Positions 46,201 to 58,399 of a stretch of 64,000 nucleotides of DNA are shown here, piece by piece. The stretch comes from Arctopsyche grandis (Eukaryota > Arthropoda > Insecta > Trichoptera > Hydropsychidae). A program made the position numbers and the translations under genes. The stretch spans positions 15,871,501 to 15,935,500 of the forward strand of contig NC_135359.1 in the NCBI RefSeq assembly GCF_051622035.1. Reading direction: 5' to 3'. The notes beneath the pieces are model-generated. The model saw only the letters and a program-made list of their open reading frames with translations. It was not told the origin of the DNA and made no database searches. Numbering within the stretch: position 1 is the stretch's first letter; each line of letters starts with the position of its first letter.

Positions 46201-48178
46201 AATGATGTAGAGGTTATAAGGTTTAATTGTTAAGCATCGTTATATTCAGACGAGGTCATGATTCAACTGGAGTCACCGACCGAGTAGTTAATCAGCTACT
46301 CACACAACTAGACGGTGTCGAAGGATCTATTAAAGGAGTAACTGTAGTAGCTGCTACATCGCGTCCTGATCTTCTTGACGGAGCTTTATTAAGACCTGGA
46401 AGATTTGATACATATGTCCATTGTTCATTACCGGATCAAGTAAAAATTCAATAAAAAATTAAACACGATTTTTATTTGATTTTCAAATTTATTTTAGTTT
46501 TTAAATTTGACAGAGTGAACGTTTAGAAATATTTAAGATATTCAGTGCTACACTGCCGTTGGCAAATGACGTTGACTTGGAAGAACTATCGAACATCACA
46601 GATAATTATACTGGAGCAGACATCAAAGCGATTTTGTCGACAGCACAGTTAACATGCATTGAAGAAGAATTGGTATAATTTTTTTTATAAATCTCAATCC
46701 CCAATTTAAATGCAAATAGTCTTAAAACATTCATTAATTCATTCCTTTCCTTTTGGGCATGCTTGGGTATAATTCCCTTGAACTTCGGAGAAACTTCTCG
46801 CTAATTCGTTTCGTTCTCCAGCTACTGCGTGGTAATACGTCATGCCCGTTGTTGCTGGAACAGTTGGGACTTTATGTCCCTAATAATTATGTGCGTGGTA
46901 GACGTCATCATTTGATGGTTGTACCTCCTGCTCGCACAGTTCTTTTTCGAATGGCTCCTAATACCAAGAGCTATTCGACTTCTCAATGAAATCGTTGCTG
47001 CTGTCCCTGAATGTGATATTTTCCACCTTGGTGAGTGTAGATTATCGGATATTATTTTAAAATATTTATCTGGTAACCTGCGCTCATCATTATTTTCTTA
47101 ATTTGAATGTGATGTATGAGTGGAATCTTGATCTACTCTCTTCCATTTGGGCCTCGCTGTGATTTTATTTTTATTTATATATTGTTTTATTTTATGTTAC
47201 TTTTTCTTTTTCTTTCTCCTTATGTACATTTTTATGTACTATTTTTCTTTTGTTTAATATGAAACTAAGAATGTGATTTTTGGATTTCATTTTTTGATTT
47301 TTACACTTTTGTACATTTATTCTTTTTCTTATGTATTATTTTTCTTTTGTTTTTTGGTTTTTTATTTTTATTTTTTCATTTTATCATGTTTTTCTGCTTT
47401 TCTATTTTTGCTTTTTATTTTATGTATTTTTTTATTTTTCTGTTTTTCATAATCAAATGTAGGCCATTGTGGCGCATTAGGTTCTTCCTGTAAAGCCACA
47501 ATGGTCCAAAACTACTATAAATAAATAAATTATTCGTAAAATTTAATCTTCTCGTCTTATGATTTTGATTGTGCTAATAATGCTGTCGATAATGATAGAG
47601 TTGTTGCTGATGTAATTTCCTGGTAGTTGATGGCCTGTTGTATCTCACGCCTGTTTATTTACACAGTAAAACGCCTTCCGAAGTAGCTAGTTAATGGCAC
47701 AGATAATTACAGTATCGGCACGTAAACCTTTAACATATAAATGGGGCGGATATATGCGAAAACTAGTATACATTCGCATTTACATACCTCATGTAATGAC
47801 ATTATATATTAGTCAGACTGACGGTTTCGTAATTAATTTTTATTTTGCCGTCCTTTTTGTGTGATTTTCTATCGAACATTATTTTTTTAGGCACGAAACG
47901 CAGACGAAGATAATAAAACTTCAATGAACTTAATGATTACTCAAGAACAACTTTTAAATGCTTTAAAAGAAACCCGGCCGTCTCTCAGTGTACAACAACT
48001 CGCATTTTACGAAAGAACGTAAGATTATTTTGACCGTGTGTTTTAAATACTATAAAAATATTTATTCATTCAATTTATCGTTAATTGTTTCAGGTACGAT
48101 AGGTTTGTGAAGAAGCCGTCTATTGAAAATGTACTTAAAATTAATTCAAGCCTGAAGCAAAGAGCTACATTAGCTTAA
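43209..48178 (+). CDS. Pex1: PEX1, peroxisomal AAA+ ATPase
   Basis: Thirteen coding exons: 43209-43301, 43373-43597, 43671-44763, 44843-45083, 45160-45313, 45382-45550, 45635-45777, 45859-46046, 46122-46181, 46250-46439, 46514-46672, 47891-48018, 48094-48178; 2928 nt, 975 aa. The N-terminal domain has the PEX1-type [17 protein letters not shown]. First AAA domain: Walker [10 protein letters not shown] (471-479) and a Walker B-like [11 protein letters not shown]. Second AAA domain: [20 protein letters not shown], Walker A GPPGTGKS (722-729), Walker B VIFFDEFD (777-784), [21 protein letters not shown]-terminal tail [15 protein letters not shown], typical of PEX1. With PEX6 it extracts ubiquitinated PEX5 from the peroxisome membrane. 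Shorter than the human protein. The donor after exon 4 (GAAAT/GTTCGC) is weak but required by phase. Intron 11 carries a Jockey-type insertion. Stop TAA at 48176. Confidence 0.95.
46740..47535 (+). pseudogene. Jockey-like ORF2 tail in Pex1 intron 11
   Basis: Best-preserved copy: [20 protein letters not shown], then [40 protein letters not shown], a one-base shift near 46960, then [18 protein letters not shown] and the terminal NLRSSLFS with a stop near 47101. The 3' untranslated part ends near 47460-47530 with GCCATTGTGGCGC and AAATAAATAAAT. Same orientation as Pex1. It adds about 0.8 kb to an intron of 1.2 kb. Confidence 0.85.
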
Positions 48179-49370
48179 AATGCTAACACATGTTTTCACA
48201 TAATTCTTTATATTATACATAGTATTATAAAAAAAATTGTTACAATATAATTTAAGAATGAGGTCAATGTTTGTTAAAGTTTGGTTTTAGGATTTTTTAT
48301 GAAATTTTTTATTCGTTTGTATAAAATATATGTAAATGTTTTTATTTAATAGTCTTTTCTTATTCGTAGTTTCAACTTACTTTATTCTTATTAAATTAAT
48401 AATACGAATATTGGTTTATACATATGTATGTATTATGTGTACATCTGTGTGCACTAATTGTAATCGCGCTACAATCTGCTCATTATTGGTGGCGGCGCGC
48501 ATTAAGCACACTTTTCCAAGCCAGCGATTCGCGAGACGCGAAAATTAATACAAAACTTGTGTTGTGGAAGTGAGATTGGGGTGGTGAGGGGTTGCGGAAT
48601 GTATCGGAAGTGGGAACTTTTGCCATAAGCGCTGAATAAATCAACACGATTCACCAGATAATCTGCGAATCAGGCCCGCAATGGATCTCATATCGATCGT
48701 CATTATCGCTATTCTAATGAGAAATAGCATCTAATACTTAATTTCATGCAGTATTTTCATTGCAATAATCAGATCATTTTTTTTATACCTTATTTTATAT
48801 TCACCATTGAAGAAGATTTACTTACATACACATGTAAATAGGGTAGGGTAGGGGAACTTATACATATATGTAGGGTCATACTGTGCTAGAATCAGTACTC
48901 GTTCAATATTCGATGTCTTAAGAAATGAGTCATCACGATATACACAGTACTAGTTTCTAGGTTAAAAAAATACACAATGTATACATACATGCACATTTTT
49001 AGTGTGTAGCAAAAAACTAATCATATTCTTATTTTTCGTATGTGTATCTATCAACATCTTGTGGGTTACTTTTCTATCGATTTCTGAATTACATATGTAT
49101 GTAAACGTGATTGCTTAATTTTGATTTGAAAACAAGGCAATATTAATAAAAACCAATGATGTTTTCGATAAATTAATGTGCAAAAATGCCCCCAAAGATA
49201 AAAATGATGAAATTTTAGCTGTACAAGTATATTTTTTCTTTTTATTTTGTTTCAATCAATCATGAAAACTCGTCTTAACAGATTGCTCTAAAGCGACGAG
49301 TGGGTATACTGTGGAGAAATATAGTATATAAGTATTGTAACTATTATACAAGACAAATAAAAATATCGAT
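48179..49370. other. Intergenic DNA after Pex1
   Basis: AT-rich apart from 48470-48620 (GGTGGCGGCGCGCATTAAGC and a GGGGTGGTGAGGGGTTGCGG run). No gene recognised; the short frames lack domains. The first few hundred bases are presumably the Pex1 3' untranslated region. Confidence 0.4.
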
Positions 49371-49374
49371 TAAA

Positions 49375-49665
49375 CATTAAAAACCTATGGACAAATTTGC
49401 AGCATTTATACAAATCAGCGAAATTTGAGGTGCTGAAAAATTTGAAATTTTGCGAGAAAATGGGTAAAGGTTGCCAATTTGTTGGAACTCTTTCAATTCA
49501 AATCAGATAAATTTGCAAACCCTGATAGGAAACGATGGACCTGGAGTAACATCCAAGGTCTGGCCAGCAGCAACCGGTGCAATTGAACCCGTGACGACTT
49601 TTTTCGAAAGAAAGGTAACCACTAGTCTATTTTGCTGGTTATATACAGGTATAAAGCCATAATAA
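49375..49665 (-). mobile_element. tRNA-related SINE, partial copy
   Basis: On the minus strand it begins with a CACTAG/TGGTTACC block and a B-box-like GGGTTCAATT, then runs through TTATCTGATTTGAATTGAAA and TTTCGCTGATTTGTATAAAT. It aligns over most of its length with the copy at 61445-61855. The A-box side is altered and the 3' tail is lost. Confidence 0.65.
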
Positions 49666-49679
49666 TTCTTCATTTTTAT

Positions 49680-51045
49680 TTAATAAAATATACGGAAAAA
49701 AGTCTATGCTGCTGTAATGGATAAATTCAGTTTTAAAACTATCAATATATTTTTTTAAACAAAATTTGGATAGTTAATTAACTGTTTAGTTACAATTGAA
49801 ATTAAACACTAATTCGGGCCCGATTGACGATGCGTTATTTAGAGTTGCTCCGGTTATTATGGTTTACAAACTTTGAAGCTATAAAGTTTGACGCTGTAAA
49901 TGTGAAGAACACAATTTATGCCACGAGAAGGGGTTAATATATTAGAATGCAGATGATCGGGATAAGAGCTCTTCTCGGAGCAGGGGATATCATTTTTGGA
50001 AAGGTTAATAAATACGCGAACATTATTAACAATACACAAAATAGTGTATATGTATATAAATTGATAGATAATATATAAACGGAAATGAAGCGAGTTCAAC
50101 AAACAAAAAAATTGTGATAGTATGATTTTTTGTATTTATTGTTATTGTTAGTACTAGGGATAGGTTGTTTAAAGTTGTTTTTTTTTTTAGATTTTTCTGT
50201 TAAGTTGTACTGCGATGTGAACTGAGATTTTTAACACCTGGAATGGCGCGAATCTCGTGGCATTTAGATTAAATGATGGCAACAAACGACGCCACCGTAA
50301 TGGTAATTAGCGGTAAAACAATTTACAAACTTCGCCTCAGTTAACTCGCGAGTTGCGCTTAAACGGAGCTTTCTCGTCGAACTCCGTATCTTCATTTTTC
50401 GACCATCAATTACAAGTTTTGTTTATCGTTAAGACCGCCGGCATCTAATTTATATTTTGAATTCAAAAGTACTTCACTTCGAAACAATTTCTTAAATATG
50501 CTTGTAGATAAATGTGTACTTGTACATACATACGTACATATATTAAAATATAATTCGAATATAAAAATTATTCGTATGATGAAACGAGAAAAATCGTTTT
50601 GTAGCACGCTTTTGAATATGTCGGTAATTACGCGAGCCTCGCAAAGTTGGCGGGCGTTTTCACCATCTGCCAAATTGACTTATGTAAATTTTTCTATTTA
50701 CTGGATACGTGAATGGCTCGGGTATGTTGAAGTTTTTGTTGAATATATTATGCAGGCGCGAATTTTGCCGCGTTCTATGTATTTTTTTTTTTTGATTTTC
50801 CACTCTCAATGTGAGCTAATTTTTCTCAAACTTGCACAAATTATGCCTAATTTTCTCATCTGTGATTCAACTAGCATTTAGTCACTCAGTATGGCCGTCC
50901 CTCTTCGCCCTGCAAGCCCGGTTTTCTTCTGCATTTTCTTTCAGGTGTCGTCAAACTGTGGCTACATACATATATATTACCTACGTATATATTGTATTAT
51001 TGAGGAGACTAATGTTTAATAGCTAATGCATGCTTGATACAATTT
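49680..51045. other. Intergenic DNA, no gene seen
   Basis: Mixed AT-rich DNA. The 127-codon frame at 50498-50881 has no recognisable domain. A moderately GC-richer patch at about 50240-50410 contains AACTCGCGAGTTGCGC, a short palindrome. Confidence 0.35.
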
Positions 51046-51049
51046 CATT

Positions 51050-51640
51050 CGATGATAAAATAGTAGAAGTAAATAATTATTTATATTTAGGTCAAATAAT
51101 TGACATGTCCGTTAGTAAAGAAGAAGAAATAAAGACGCGTATGAAATTATGATGGAGTGCATTTGAACGAATGAATGCGGTTTTTAATTAAAAATACCAT
51201 TTTTCCTGAAGAAAAAAATCTTCGATCAATGTGTTTGCCAGTGATGACGTATGGATGTGAAACTTGAACATTAAACGCCTAGTTGCTACACAAAGTCCAA
51301 TGCACTCAAAGAAGTATGGAACGTTGTATGCTTGGCATAACGAGGAAAGACAGGAAACGGAATACGTGGGTGAGAAGTATGACAAGGTTTGTGGATATAG
51401 TGGATAGAGTGAAGAGATTTAAATGGTAATGGGTGGGCCACGTGGCAGAATAATGGACGAAAGGTGGACAAAAGAAATGATAGAATGGTCTCTGAGAAAA
51501 TGCAAAAGGTTAAAAGGAAGACCGCAGGGAAGATGGGTAGACGAAAATTCGGAATATGTAGATGCCAATAAATGTGAAATTGGTAAAATATGCGAATAGT
51601 TGCTAAGATCATAAAATTTTATAATTTCAAACATTGGGTG
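51050..51640 (+). pseudogene. RTE-type ORF2 remnant
   Basis: Starts with IIDMSVSKEEEIKTRMKL, followed by a stop, and continues through codons for EKNLRSMCLPVMTYGCET, then VGHVAE and RKCKRLKGRPQGRWVDEN. Several stops and shifts. Same lineage as the copies at 4200 and 59400. Confidence 0.75.
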
Positions 51641-51784
51641 AACTATTCAATCCATCTGTGGCAGGTTCAAAATCCAATATTAATAATTTTTGATTAACAG
51701 TTTTGTTTTTTAAAAAATTATCAAGTATTTTAAAAAGTGGATCCACCCCAGATATTATATTTTACAAATATTGATGGCAACAAA

Positions 51785-51960
51785 AATTTAATATGAAAAG
51801 TTTGGTTGCGCTACTCTAAGATCAATTTGGTGTCCAGTGAATAGTGTGGATGCTAAAAGATATTTCAGTAAATATAATTTAATTGTAACCGATCGTAACA
51901 CAAATTTTAAAGAAGCATCTGTGGGAACATGATCCATGCTTAGTTTTAATAAATTTTAAT
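51785..51960 (+). pseudogene. hAT transposase dimerisation-domain scrap
   Basis: Frame encodes IWCPVNSVDAKRYFSKYNLI followed by VTDRNTNFKEASVGT, a stop, then SMLSFN. This matches the C-terminal hAT dimerisation region (usual pattern SVDxERSFSxY). No terminal repeats were found around it. Confidence 0.65.
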
Positions 51961-52236
51961 TTAATTTGTCTTTATATTTTTCATCTTATATTTTAATACA
52001 AACACATTTTTGTAATTTTCAATTATTTTTCAATTGTTGTTTTATCTTTAAATTATATGTAAGTATATATATGTACATTAATAAATAAATGTGGTTAAAA
52101 TTCACCGAAATTGTTTATTCTTTGAAATTAAAGTCTAATAAAAATAAATGCTGAAATGACACTAAAACTAAACATTTTTCATGCTCTAAAACGCTAAAAT
52201 GCAAAATGAAAATGGTAAAATTGACAAAAATAGACG

Positions 52237-52515
52237 CTAACAACACGTTTCCCTAATATTGATGTAATTGTGAGAGTAAGAAGATTGAAATGGCATTGGG
52301 TTGGTCACGAGGCTAGAAGAACTCGAATGAATGAAGTGCTCGAATGGTACCCGAGAGAATGTGAAAGAAGATGGGTAGATGAAATCAGAAAAATGTTTGT
52401 GGTGAGATGGACGAGAGTTTCCCAAAACAGAGAATAATGGAGTCGTGTTGGAGAAGCCTTCATCTAGCAGTGGATGGCGAATGGCTGTAAATGATGATGA
52501 TGATAATAAGAAATA
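52237..52515 (+). pseudogene. RTE-type 3' end with GATGAT tail
   Basis: Encodes VRVRRLKWHWVGHEARR, then WYPRECERRWVDEIRKMFV and SSSSGWRMAV-like codons, and ends in ATGATGATGATAATAAG, the microsatellite tail expected of RTE elements. 5'-truncated. Confidence 0.8.
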
Positions 52516-53504
52516 CAGCAAGTTCCTGTCTAATTATTTAAATTTTTGATAATTATTAGTATTTGTTCCAACAATTTTCGATGTTTAATGAGTAATGTGC
52601 AATATAATGATAAATTTCATTACATTTTAGGAAAACCTGATGTTTAATTCCTAAGTAACCTTATTTTTAATTTATTATCGAAAATATATTTATATACTTA
52701 CACAAAATAAATAGGTGAAATAGTTGCATAGTGAAATATAATAATATAACAAATATAAATGTAAATAGAAAATATAACAAATGGTAATAATTATTAAATA
52801 AAATGTTTGGCGTATCTGCTTCAGGTACTTTTTCATTTGAGTCGCTTGGAGGGAAACTCATTTTCCAGCTCATTTTATTCTATTATGACTGCGAGAAAAA
52901 AGTAGCAACCTCTTATAAAATGAAAAATCTAAAAGCTCTTGAAAAATAATGATACGATGAAAGTTTGACTCGATTCTTTTTACTCTGGAGTTTTTACAAA
53001 TATTTTTCGTCTCTCCGTAAACATCTGTTTACAATTATTAAAATGAATTATTCGTAAAAAATTAAAAGAATTATATTAAAATTAGCTCATCCACTCGGGT
53101 GTTCTACGCGCGAACAAAAATATTAAATGAAAAGAAAAATGTATGAATGCTTCATTGAAAAAATTGAAATCTAATTAGAAACAAAGGGTGCTATTTGCAC
53201 TCGTAAAAGAAAATATTTCTGATAGATAATGAAATATATTTAAATATGAAAGAGGGGGCAAGACAATAACGCCATAATGAACGCTAGAAATTTTTCGCAA
53301 TTCTTTCCATCTACAGTCACGGCTATATTATTTTTATACGGTCCACGTTGAATAGAGCAATTAATGTTTAAAAGGTCAGTTATATACTTTCTGTCTGTTT
53401 CAATTCATCCTCGATAAAAGAAACACTCGATTTCCATTGAAAGTTTGTAATTCCTTTACACACTAACCAAATATAAACCACAATATTCAACTATACGTAC
53501 ATAT
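52516..53504. other. AT-rich intergenic DNA
   Basis: No gene or delimited repeat seen. Confidence 0.45.
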
Positions 53505-53873
53505 TGTAACGTGGGAACATGGGAGAGAGTATCCACTGTCTAAGTGCATTCAAGGGTGAACAATAGATACCTTGGATTAGGTTAACGGGACTCAGTAAGT
53601 GCCCGAACAAATGATGCGTTGGAGTTCTCACAGACTTGGGCGAGTGCGTGCGTAGACTCGCCACGGTAGACTTTTACGTGCCTAGAGAATAGAAATATTA
53701 ATGGATCGGGGAAGCTGTTCTGTGCAACTTGTCTTTTATAAGGAGGTATACACGGTAGATCAGATTATTCTGGAGTGAGCGATGGTTCCGCGTGGATCTT
53801 TGGGATCGTTGAAAAAATGCTGTGAAGTGACTTTCGGCTTTTATTTGGATACTGAACCCACCCCTACGCAATA
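53505..53873 (+). mobile_element. Solo LTR (copy B), 369 bp
   Basis: Starts TGTAACGTGGGAACATG, ends ACCCACCCCTACGCAATA. Flanked by ATAT on both sides (4-bp duplication). Aligns along its length with the inverted copy at 59979-60346, sharing CACTGTCTAAGTGCATTC and TCTGTGCAACTT-like blocks. No internal region, so it is a solo LTR left by recombination, probably Gypsy-type. Confidence 0.85.
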
Positions 53874-54369
53874 ATATAATATGTGTGACTAAATCATATC
53901 TACATACAATAAAGTAGGCGTGTTGAAGATTCGCAGTACGTTCGTTTTTTATTTAAAAAATAAAAGCAATTCATTTGTTTTAAATTAGTTTTTCCGTAAT
54001 GGCGGCATTACTTGGTGTTTTTTTTCGTGGCATAAACTGTTTGAAGACCACGTGATCTTAACATGTGAGTGAATAATTTTCATTTCCATCCCCTCTAATC
54101 TCATGCTTCGTTGGCATGATTTTGTTATTCTATTGAAAAATTGTTATTCAAATAAATCTTCAATACCTTTCTATCGTTGTAGAGCAAACACATACGTAAA
54201 TACAATATTAACATTCAAAAAATAAGCGATCGTAAAAATCTATAGTGGGCATTTATTATAAGTAATGGCGTAAATAGCGCTTTCACGAGTCAATGGCGAA
54301 TGGGGGAGGGAATATTTCGGGTCACTTGAACTGTCAAAAGCATTGAATATAAATTTGAAATTTTGAACA

Positions 54370-54600
54370 TTTTCTTTTTATGGAGTGCGTTTATTCCCAA
54401 AAATGTCATATACTATTAATTTTTTCATCCACCCATCCCCCTGTGGCCTTCCTTGCATATTCCTACATTCTCTCTGGTACCATTCGATCACCTCTTTCGC
54501 CGTTTTTCTGTCTACTTGATCATTGTCACACTTCTTATCCGCGTATTCCGTTTTATATAATAAAACTAGTGTTGTTCCCGTAGATTTCAACGAGTGGTTT
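54370..54600 (-). pseudogene. RTE-type scrap
   Basis: Minus strand encodes YADKKCDNDQVDRKTAKEVI, then EWYQRECRNMQGRPQGDGWM, matching the ERYPRECxxxxRRPQGxW block of the other RTE copies. Short and interrupted. Confidence 0.6.
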
Positions 54601-54703
54601 CGGAAAGAAATTGATACACAAATTAAAATAAAGTTATATGTTATATATAAATATAATGTAAGGTAATTATAATTGTGAGTTAATAAATATAATGTAAGTA
54701 AAA

Positions 54704-55254
54704 TGTTGGGTGAGCGAATTACACGCTCGCTGATCCAACCCGTTCACTCGTTCGAAATGATAAATGAATATGTGTGTGTGGCTTCGTGAATGTATGTACG
54801 CTCCCGCGCAGCGCATCTGACGCTGACGCCACCCATTCCAACTCGCTCAATATCAGGAGCACATGTTCGACGCTCCACCGTCTATTTCCCCGCTACCCCA
54901 CTTCCCTACGTCTCTTTGACACGATCGGTCATCAAGCCACGTCCTTATTGCGGATGCTTAAAATGCACTCATTGGTCAGAATGTATTGTCGTTGCTCTAA
55001 TTGGTCAAACGTTTTAGTCCACGTGGACCACTTCACGCTGATTGGTTGTGTGCCTCGTTCGCGTGTATTTATTTTATAAATATCTCTAGGCACAACATAT
55101 ACTCCTGGCTAAAGCCCGGACCCTGAGGGGGCTGTTTATTGTTCAAATGTTGTAAATGCATTGTTAAAGGTTTGCCGAACCTTTTTTACAAAGGATTTAC
55201 AACAATTGAACAATAAATGGCACGCTTCCGGTCCTACCTCTACTCCTGGCAGTC
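54704..55254 (+). mobile_element. Possible solo LTR holding a 132-bp foldback MITE
   Basis: Begins TGTTGGGTGAGCGAATTACA and is flanked by TAAAA on both sides (54699-54703, 55255-55259). It contains several ATTGGTC (inverted CCAAT) boxes and a TATAAATA box at 55075-55082, as LTR promoters do. The right end does not finish in CA, which weakens the call. The MITE and its duplication account for 141 bp. Confidence 0.5.
55110..55241. mobile_element. 132-bp foldback MITE (copy 2), 9-bp target-site duplication
   Basis: Same length as copy 1 at 13755-13886 and in opposite orientation: begins TAAAGCCCGGACC, ends CGGTCCTACCTCT. Central palindrome AAAGGTTTGCCGAACCTTT. Exact 9-bp duplication ACTCCTGGC at 55101-55109 and 55242-55250. 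Confidence 0.92.
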
Positions 55255-55383
55255 TAAAATTTGTTTTCTTTTTAAACTCCATACTGGTCGACGCGTCCGC
55301 CACATACCCACAAACATACATCGCGTCCGTTTATATATTTTAATAGTGGTTTTACCCGGCTTCACTCGGTATTTGTAATATCG

Positions 55384-55387
<4 letters not shown>

Positions 55388-55470
<83 letters not shown>
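55388..55470. repeat. (AT)n microsatellite, about 80 bp
   Basis: Pure AT dinucleotide run, preceded by a TTTTACCCGGCTTCACTC motif at 55351. Confidence 0.97.
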
Positions 55471-55476
<6 letters not shown>

Positions 55477-55779
55477 TTGTAATAAATATATTAACATCCT
55501 CTTAAACATAGCTGATCATTAAACATTAAACGTTTTATTAAATTTATTTGAATAGTTTTATTTTATTCAAATTTATTTGAATATTCATTTTTTTTATATT
55601 AAATTTAACGTAACGGATTCTACCACCCAAACATTACATACTCATACTTATCGAAATGATATTAGATTATAGTTTGTAGCTCTAAACACGTTATTCATCA
55701 ACTCAAACGTATTTGAGTTGGCTTAGATTTTTTCGAGCCCACAGTGCTATATCGAAATCAGGCAAATCGAAAACCAAGC

Positions 55780-56650
55780 GCGTGTATGAGCGGTGCCGTA
55801 TTTTCAGATAATAAATATATAATATAAAATAACGATGAAATTAAAAAGTGCGGTGGTGTTAAATTGCGAAGCGGGCGCAGGAAGCAACTCTTGATAAGCC
55901 TTTCATAATGGTAGCGGGCGCTGATAAAGACCCTCTTTTCTCTCGAGTCTTAAGCGCTGCCATCACCTTTTATATGCCGAAGAATGGAACTATATTGCGG
56001 GTGTGGGTGGGTGGTAGGGTGGGCTAGAGGGTCGTAACGTCTGAAGCGCCGGCGTGGCGCTTGGGCCCTTCGGCAGCGACGCCCATTAATGGCGGCGGGG
56101 GCGTCATTTTTGTTTTTACGTTCCCGCGGCCTTTTGGCACACAGCGAACGCTGTGAGCCTCTTGTTCGCGATAAAAAGAGACGACCCCCCCCCCCCACAG
56201 ATTCCTCCCCATCCACCTCCGAATTCCGCCTCCCTCCGGTCGTTTTTGTCGCTTAAATACAATAGGAATAAAATCATCGGTGTAGGCGCGCGTGTGTGTG
56301 TTTTTTCATAGGTATTATTTGCTGGGGTGGGTGGGTGGGTGGGTGGGTGGGTGGCGGGGCTGGCGTTATCTTTGCAAAGGTTGCGCTTTTGTGACGCGGT
56401 GCGGTGGTGGCGCCCACTTTTTGTTCGCTCTCTTTCCAACGACCCGAGTCGTTGCCGAGCTTTTGAAATAATTGACGTTTCGATAGCATCAACAATGAAA
56501 CTCTGGCAGTCACTCGTTTAACACGCTCTCGTCGTAAAAATAAAGAAGACACAAACGGAGGTTTTGTGCGAACGCTTTTTCGTCCGACGTGGTGTGGGGT
56601 GCGTTGCGTTTTTCCACTGGGCCATTGCCCAGTGGAACAGGGTTAATTGA
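55780..56650. promoter_or_regulatory. GC-rich island, possible regulatory region
   Basis: Contrasts with the AT-rich flanks. Contains GCGGGCGCAGG-type sequence, a poly-C run at 56186-56198 and a (GGGT)n tract at 56323-56354 able to form a G-quadruplex. Open frames on both strands overlap and show no domain. Function unknown. Confidence 0.35.
56323..56354 (+). repeat. (GGGT)n tract
   Basis: Seven to eight GGGT units in tandem; G-quadruplex-forming potential on the plus strand. Confidence 0.9.
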
Positions 56651-56659
56651 TCTGACCGT

Positions 56660-57820
56660 TGTTGAATTGTCATTAAGATTTTCATTCAATTTTTTGATTA
56701 TTTACTTTACGGAATAGAAGTTTGGGATTCTCATTTTAGGGGGGGGGGGTGGGGGGGGATGATATGTTAAAGTGTCTGGGTGTTGTTTTCAATTAAAGGG
56801 TGGTCGATCACAACTGACGTTCAGTTTGTTTGTGATGGTTTCAAATGTTGATTATTTGGCACGATGTGATCTGGTAAAACTATTATGGGACTTTTGTGTT
56901 TGGGGAATTTTGTGTTTTTGGGAATTTTGTGGCCCATTCGTCAATTTTCATCAATTTTAACATACATACATATACACACATGTACAGACTATATGTCGCT
57001 AATACGTAAAGTTTAGAATGCCACCCCTTCTAAAAACATGATATACTAATCGACACATGTACATATGTATTTCGTAATTACAATATAAGAACATTTTTTG
57101 ATCGAAGTAATTTGGCTAATCTTACTCAATACTTACTCAAATATTTCCATTTCGAGCCCTGAGTGGCCTAATAAACTCATCTCTATTTTGTCTTAATCAG
57201 AAATCGAACATGTGTAAGTACATACATAGTACATTAATAGCTTCATTTGGAATTGATTATATATGTAGGTAGAATGAGTTATACACATTTTAAAAATGTG
57301 AACAACCCAAAAAAACACGAAACATATGCAATGTATAGAATTTTTTCAAATACAATACATACATAACTAATACATAATTTCTTCTTAATTTAAAACTACA
57401 ATACATAATTAATACATAACTTCTTAATCTGGTTTTTATATACCTCTTCTTACTTCGTTTTACGATTACTATTCAGGAAAAGATTTGCCTCTTATCCGAT
57501 CGTTTTCATACTTTGCCATATTGCTCATTTTGGTCATCAATATAAGTAATTAGTCTAATGCATGTATTTCTACCATAGATCTGTATGTATATGTACGTAA
57601 TTAGCTTGATTGAACTGCGTTTCGGGTTACTTTATCTCTGAAGTCAGGCAGTGTGTATTTGGATGACTAACGGACATAATAATGCATTGTGTGTGAACAA
57701 TGAACATAGTTAATTCTAAATGTGACCCTTTTGAAGTGTTACAGCTCGGTGATTGTGTCTAATAATACCGTCGGACATCAAAGGGTAAAGCCCTTGCAAT
57801 AATCTGGCAGTGCGGAATGA
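56660..57820. other. Intergenic DNA, no gene seen
   Basis: AT-rich, with a poly-G run near 56740-56758. Many TACATACATATGTA-type motifs, which are scattered throughout the window. Confidence 0.4.
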
Positions 57821-57829
57821 AGGAAAGCG

Positions 57830-58200
57830 GAACAAGAAATTTTGCGCAAATCGTGAATAAATGCAATTTGCGGTGATCTAGGATGGCGATGGCCGGGGCT
57901 AAAAGCCGATAATGTCATTTGACGGTGCCGGGTGGCTGAGCAGAATTACATACATGGTATATGAGAGGTGTGACGTCGCTGGTGTGGCCAGAAAAACGTC
58001 GCATCGCCACAAAACGACAGCCACAAAGTGGTAATGAGGGGTCGCCGGGGGCGCAGCGCTTCGTCGCAGCCGCCGCCCCCGACAGCCCCCCTCCTCCTTG
58101 GCCCCCTTTCTCCCCTTTACAAATCGTATTATAAAAGCGACGCCCCGGCATTTAACGCCTGTTTGCGCCCAATCCCGTCGCCGGACCTGTAGGTACACAA
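57830..58200. promoter_or_regulatory. GC-rich island, possible regulatory region
   Basis: Includes GCGATGGCCGGGGC, GCCGCCGCCCCCGAC and GCCCAATCCCGTCGCC segments. No coherent open frame with a domain. Resembles the islands at 55780 and 60480 in composition. Confidence 0.3.
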
Positions 58201-58399
58201 ACACATACATACACACACATCAACACGATTGACTTGATACTTGGGTGTAATGGAACACATCCGTGGTATCTCGAGGATTTGGGTTTGGGATTTTGGGATT
58301 GTGACTTAAGAAAATAATTATCGATGTACCTATACATTGGTGTGTATGCACTTATTATATTGGTTATGCATATTTTTTCGAATATCGTATAGATACATA

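Noticed and set aside
46245-46454. Separate small AAA protein
   Set aside because: It is exon 10 of Pex1, continuous in phase with exons 9 and 11.
50498-50881. 127-codon plus-strand frame
   Set aside because: No domain, overlaps an equally long minus frame, and has no splice or promoter context.
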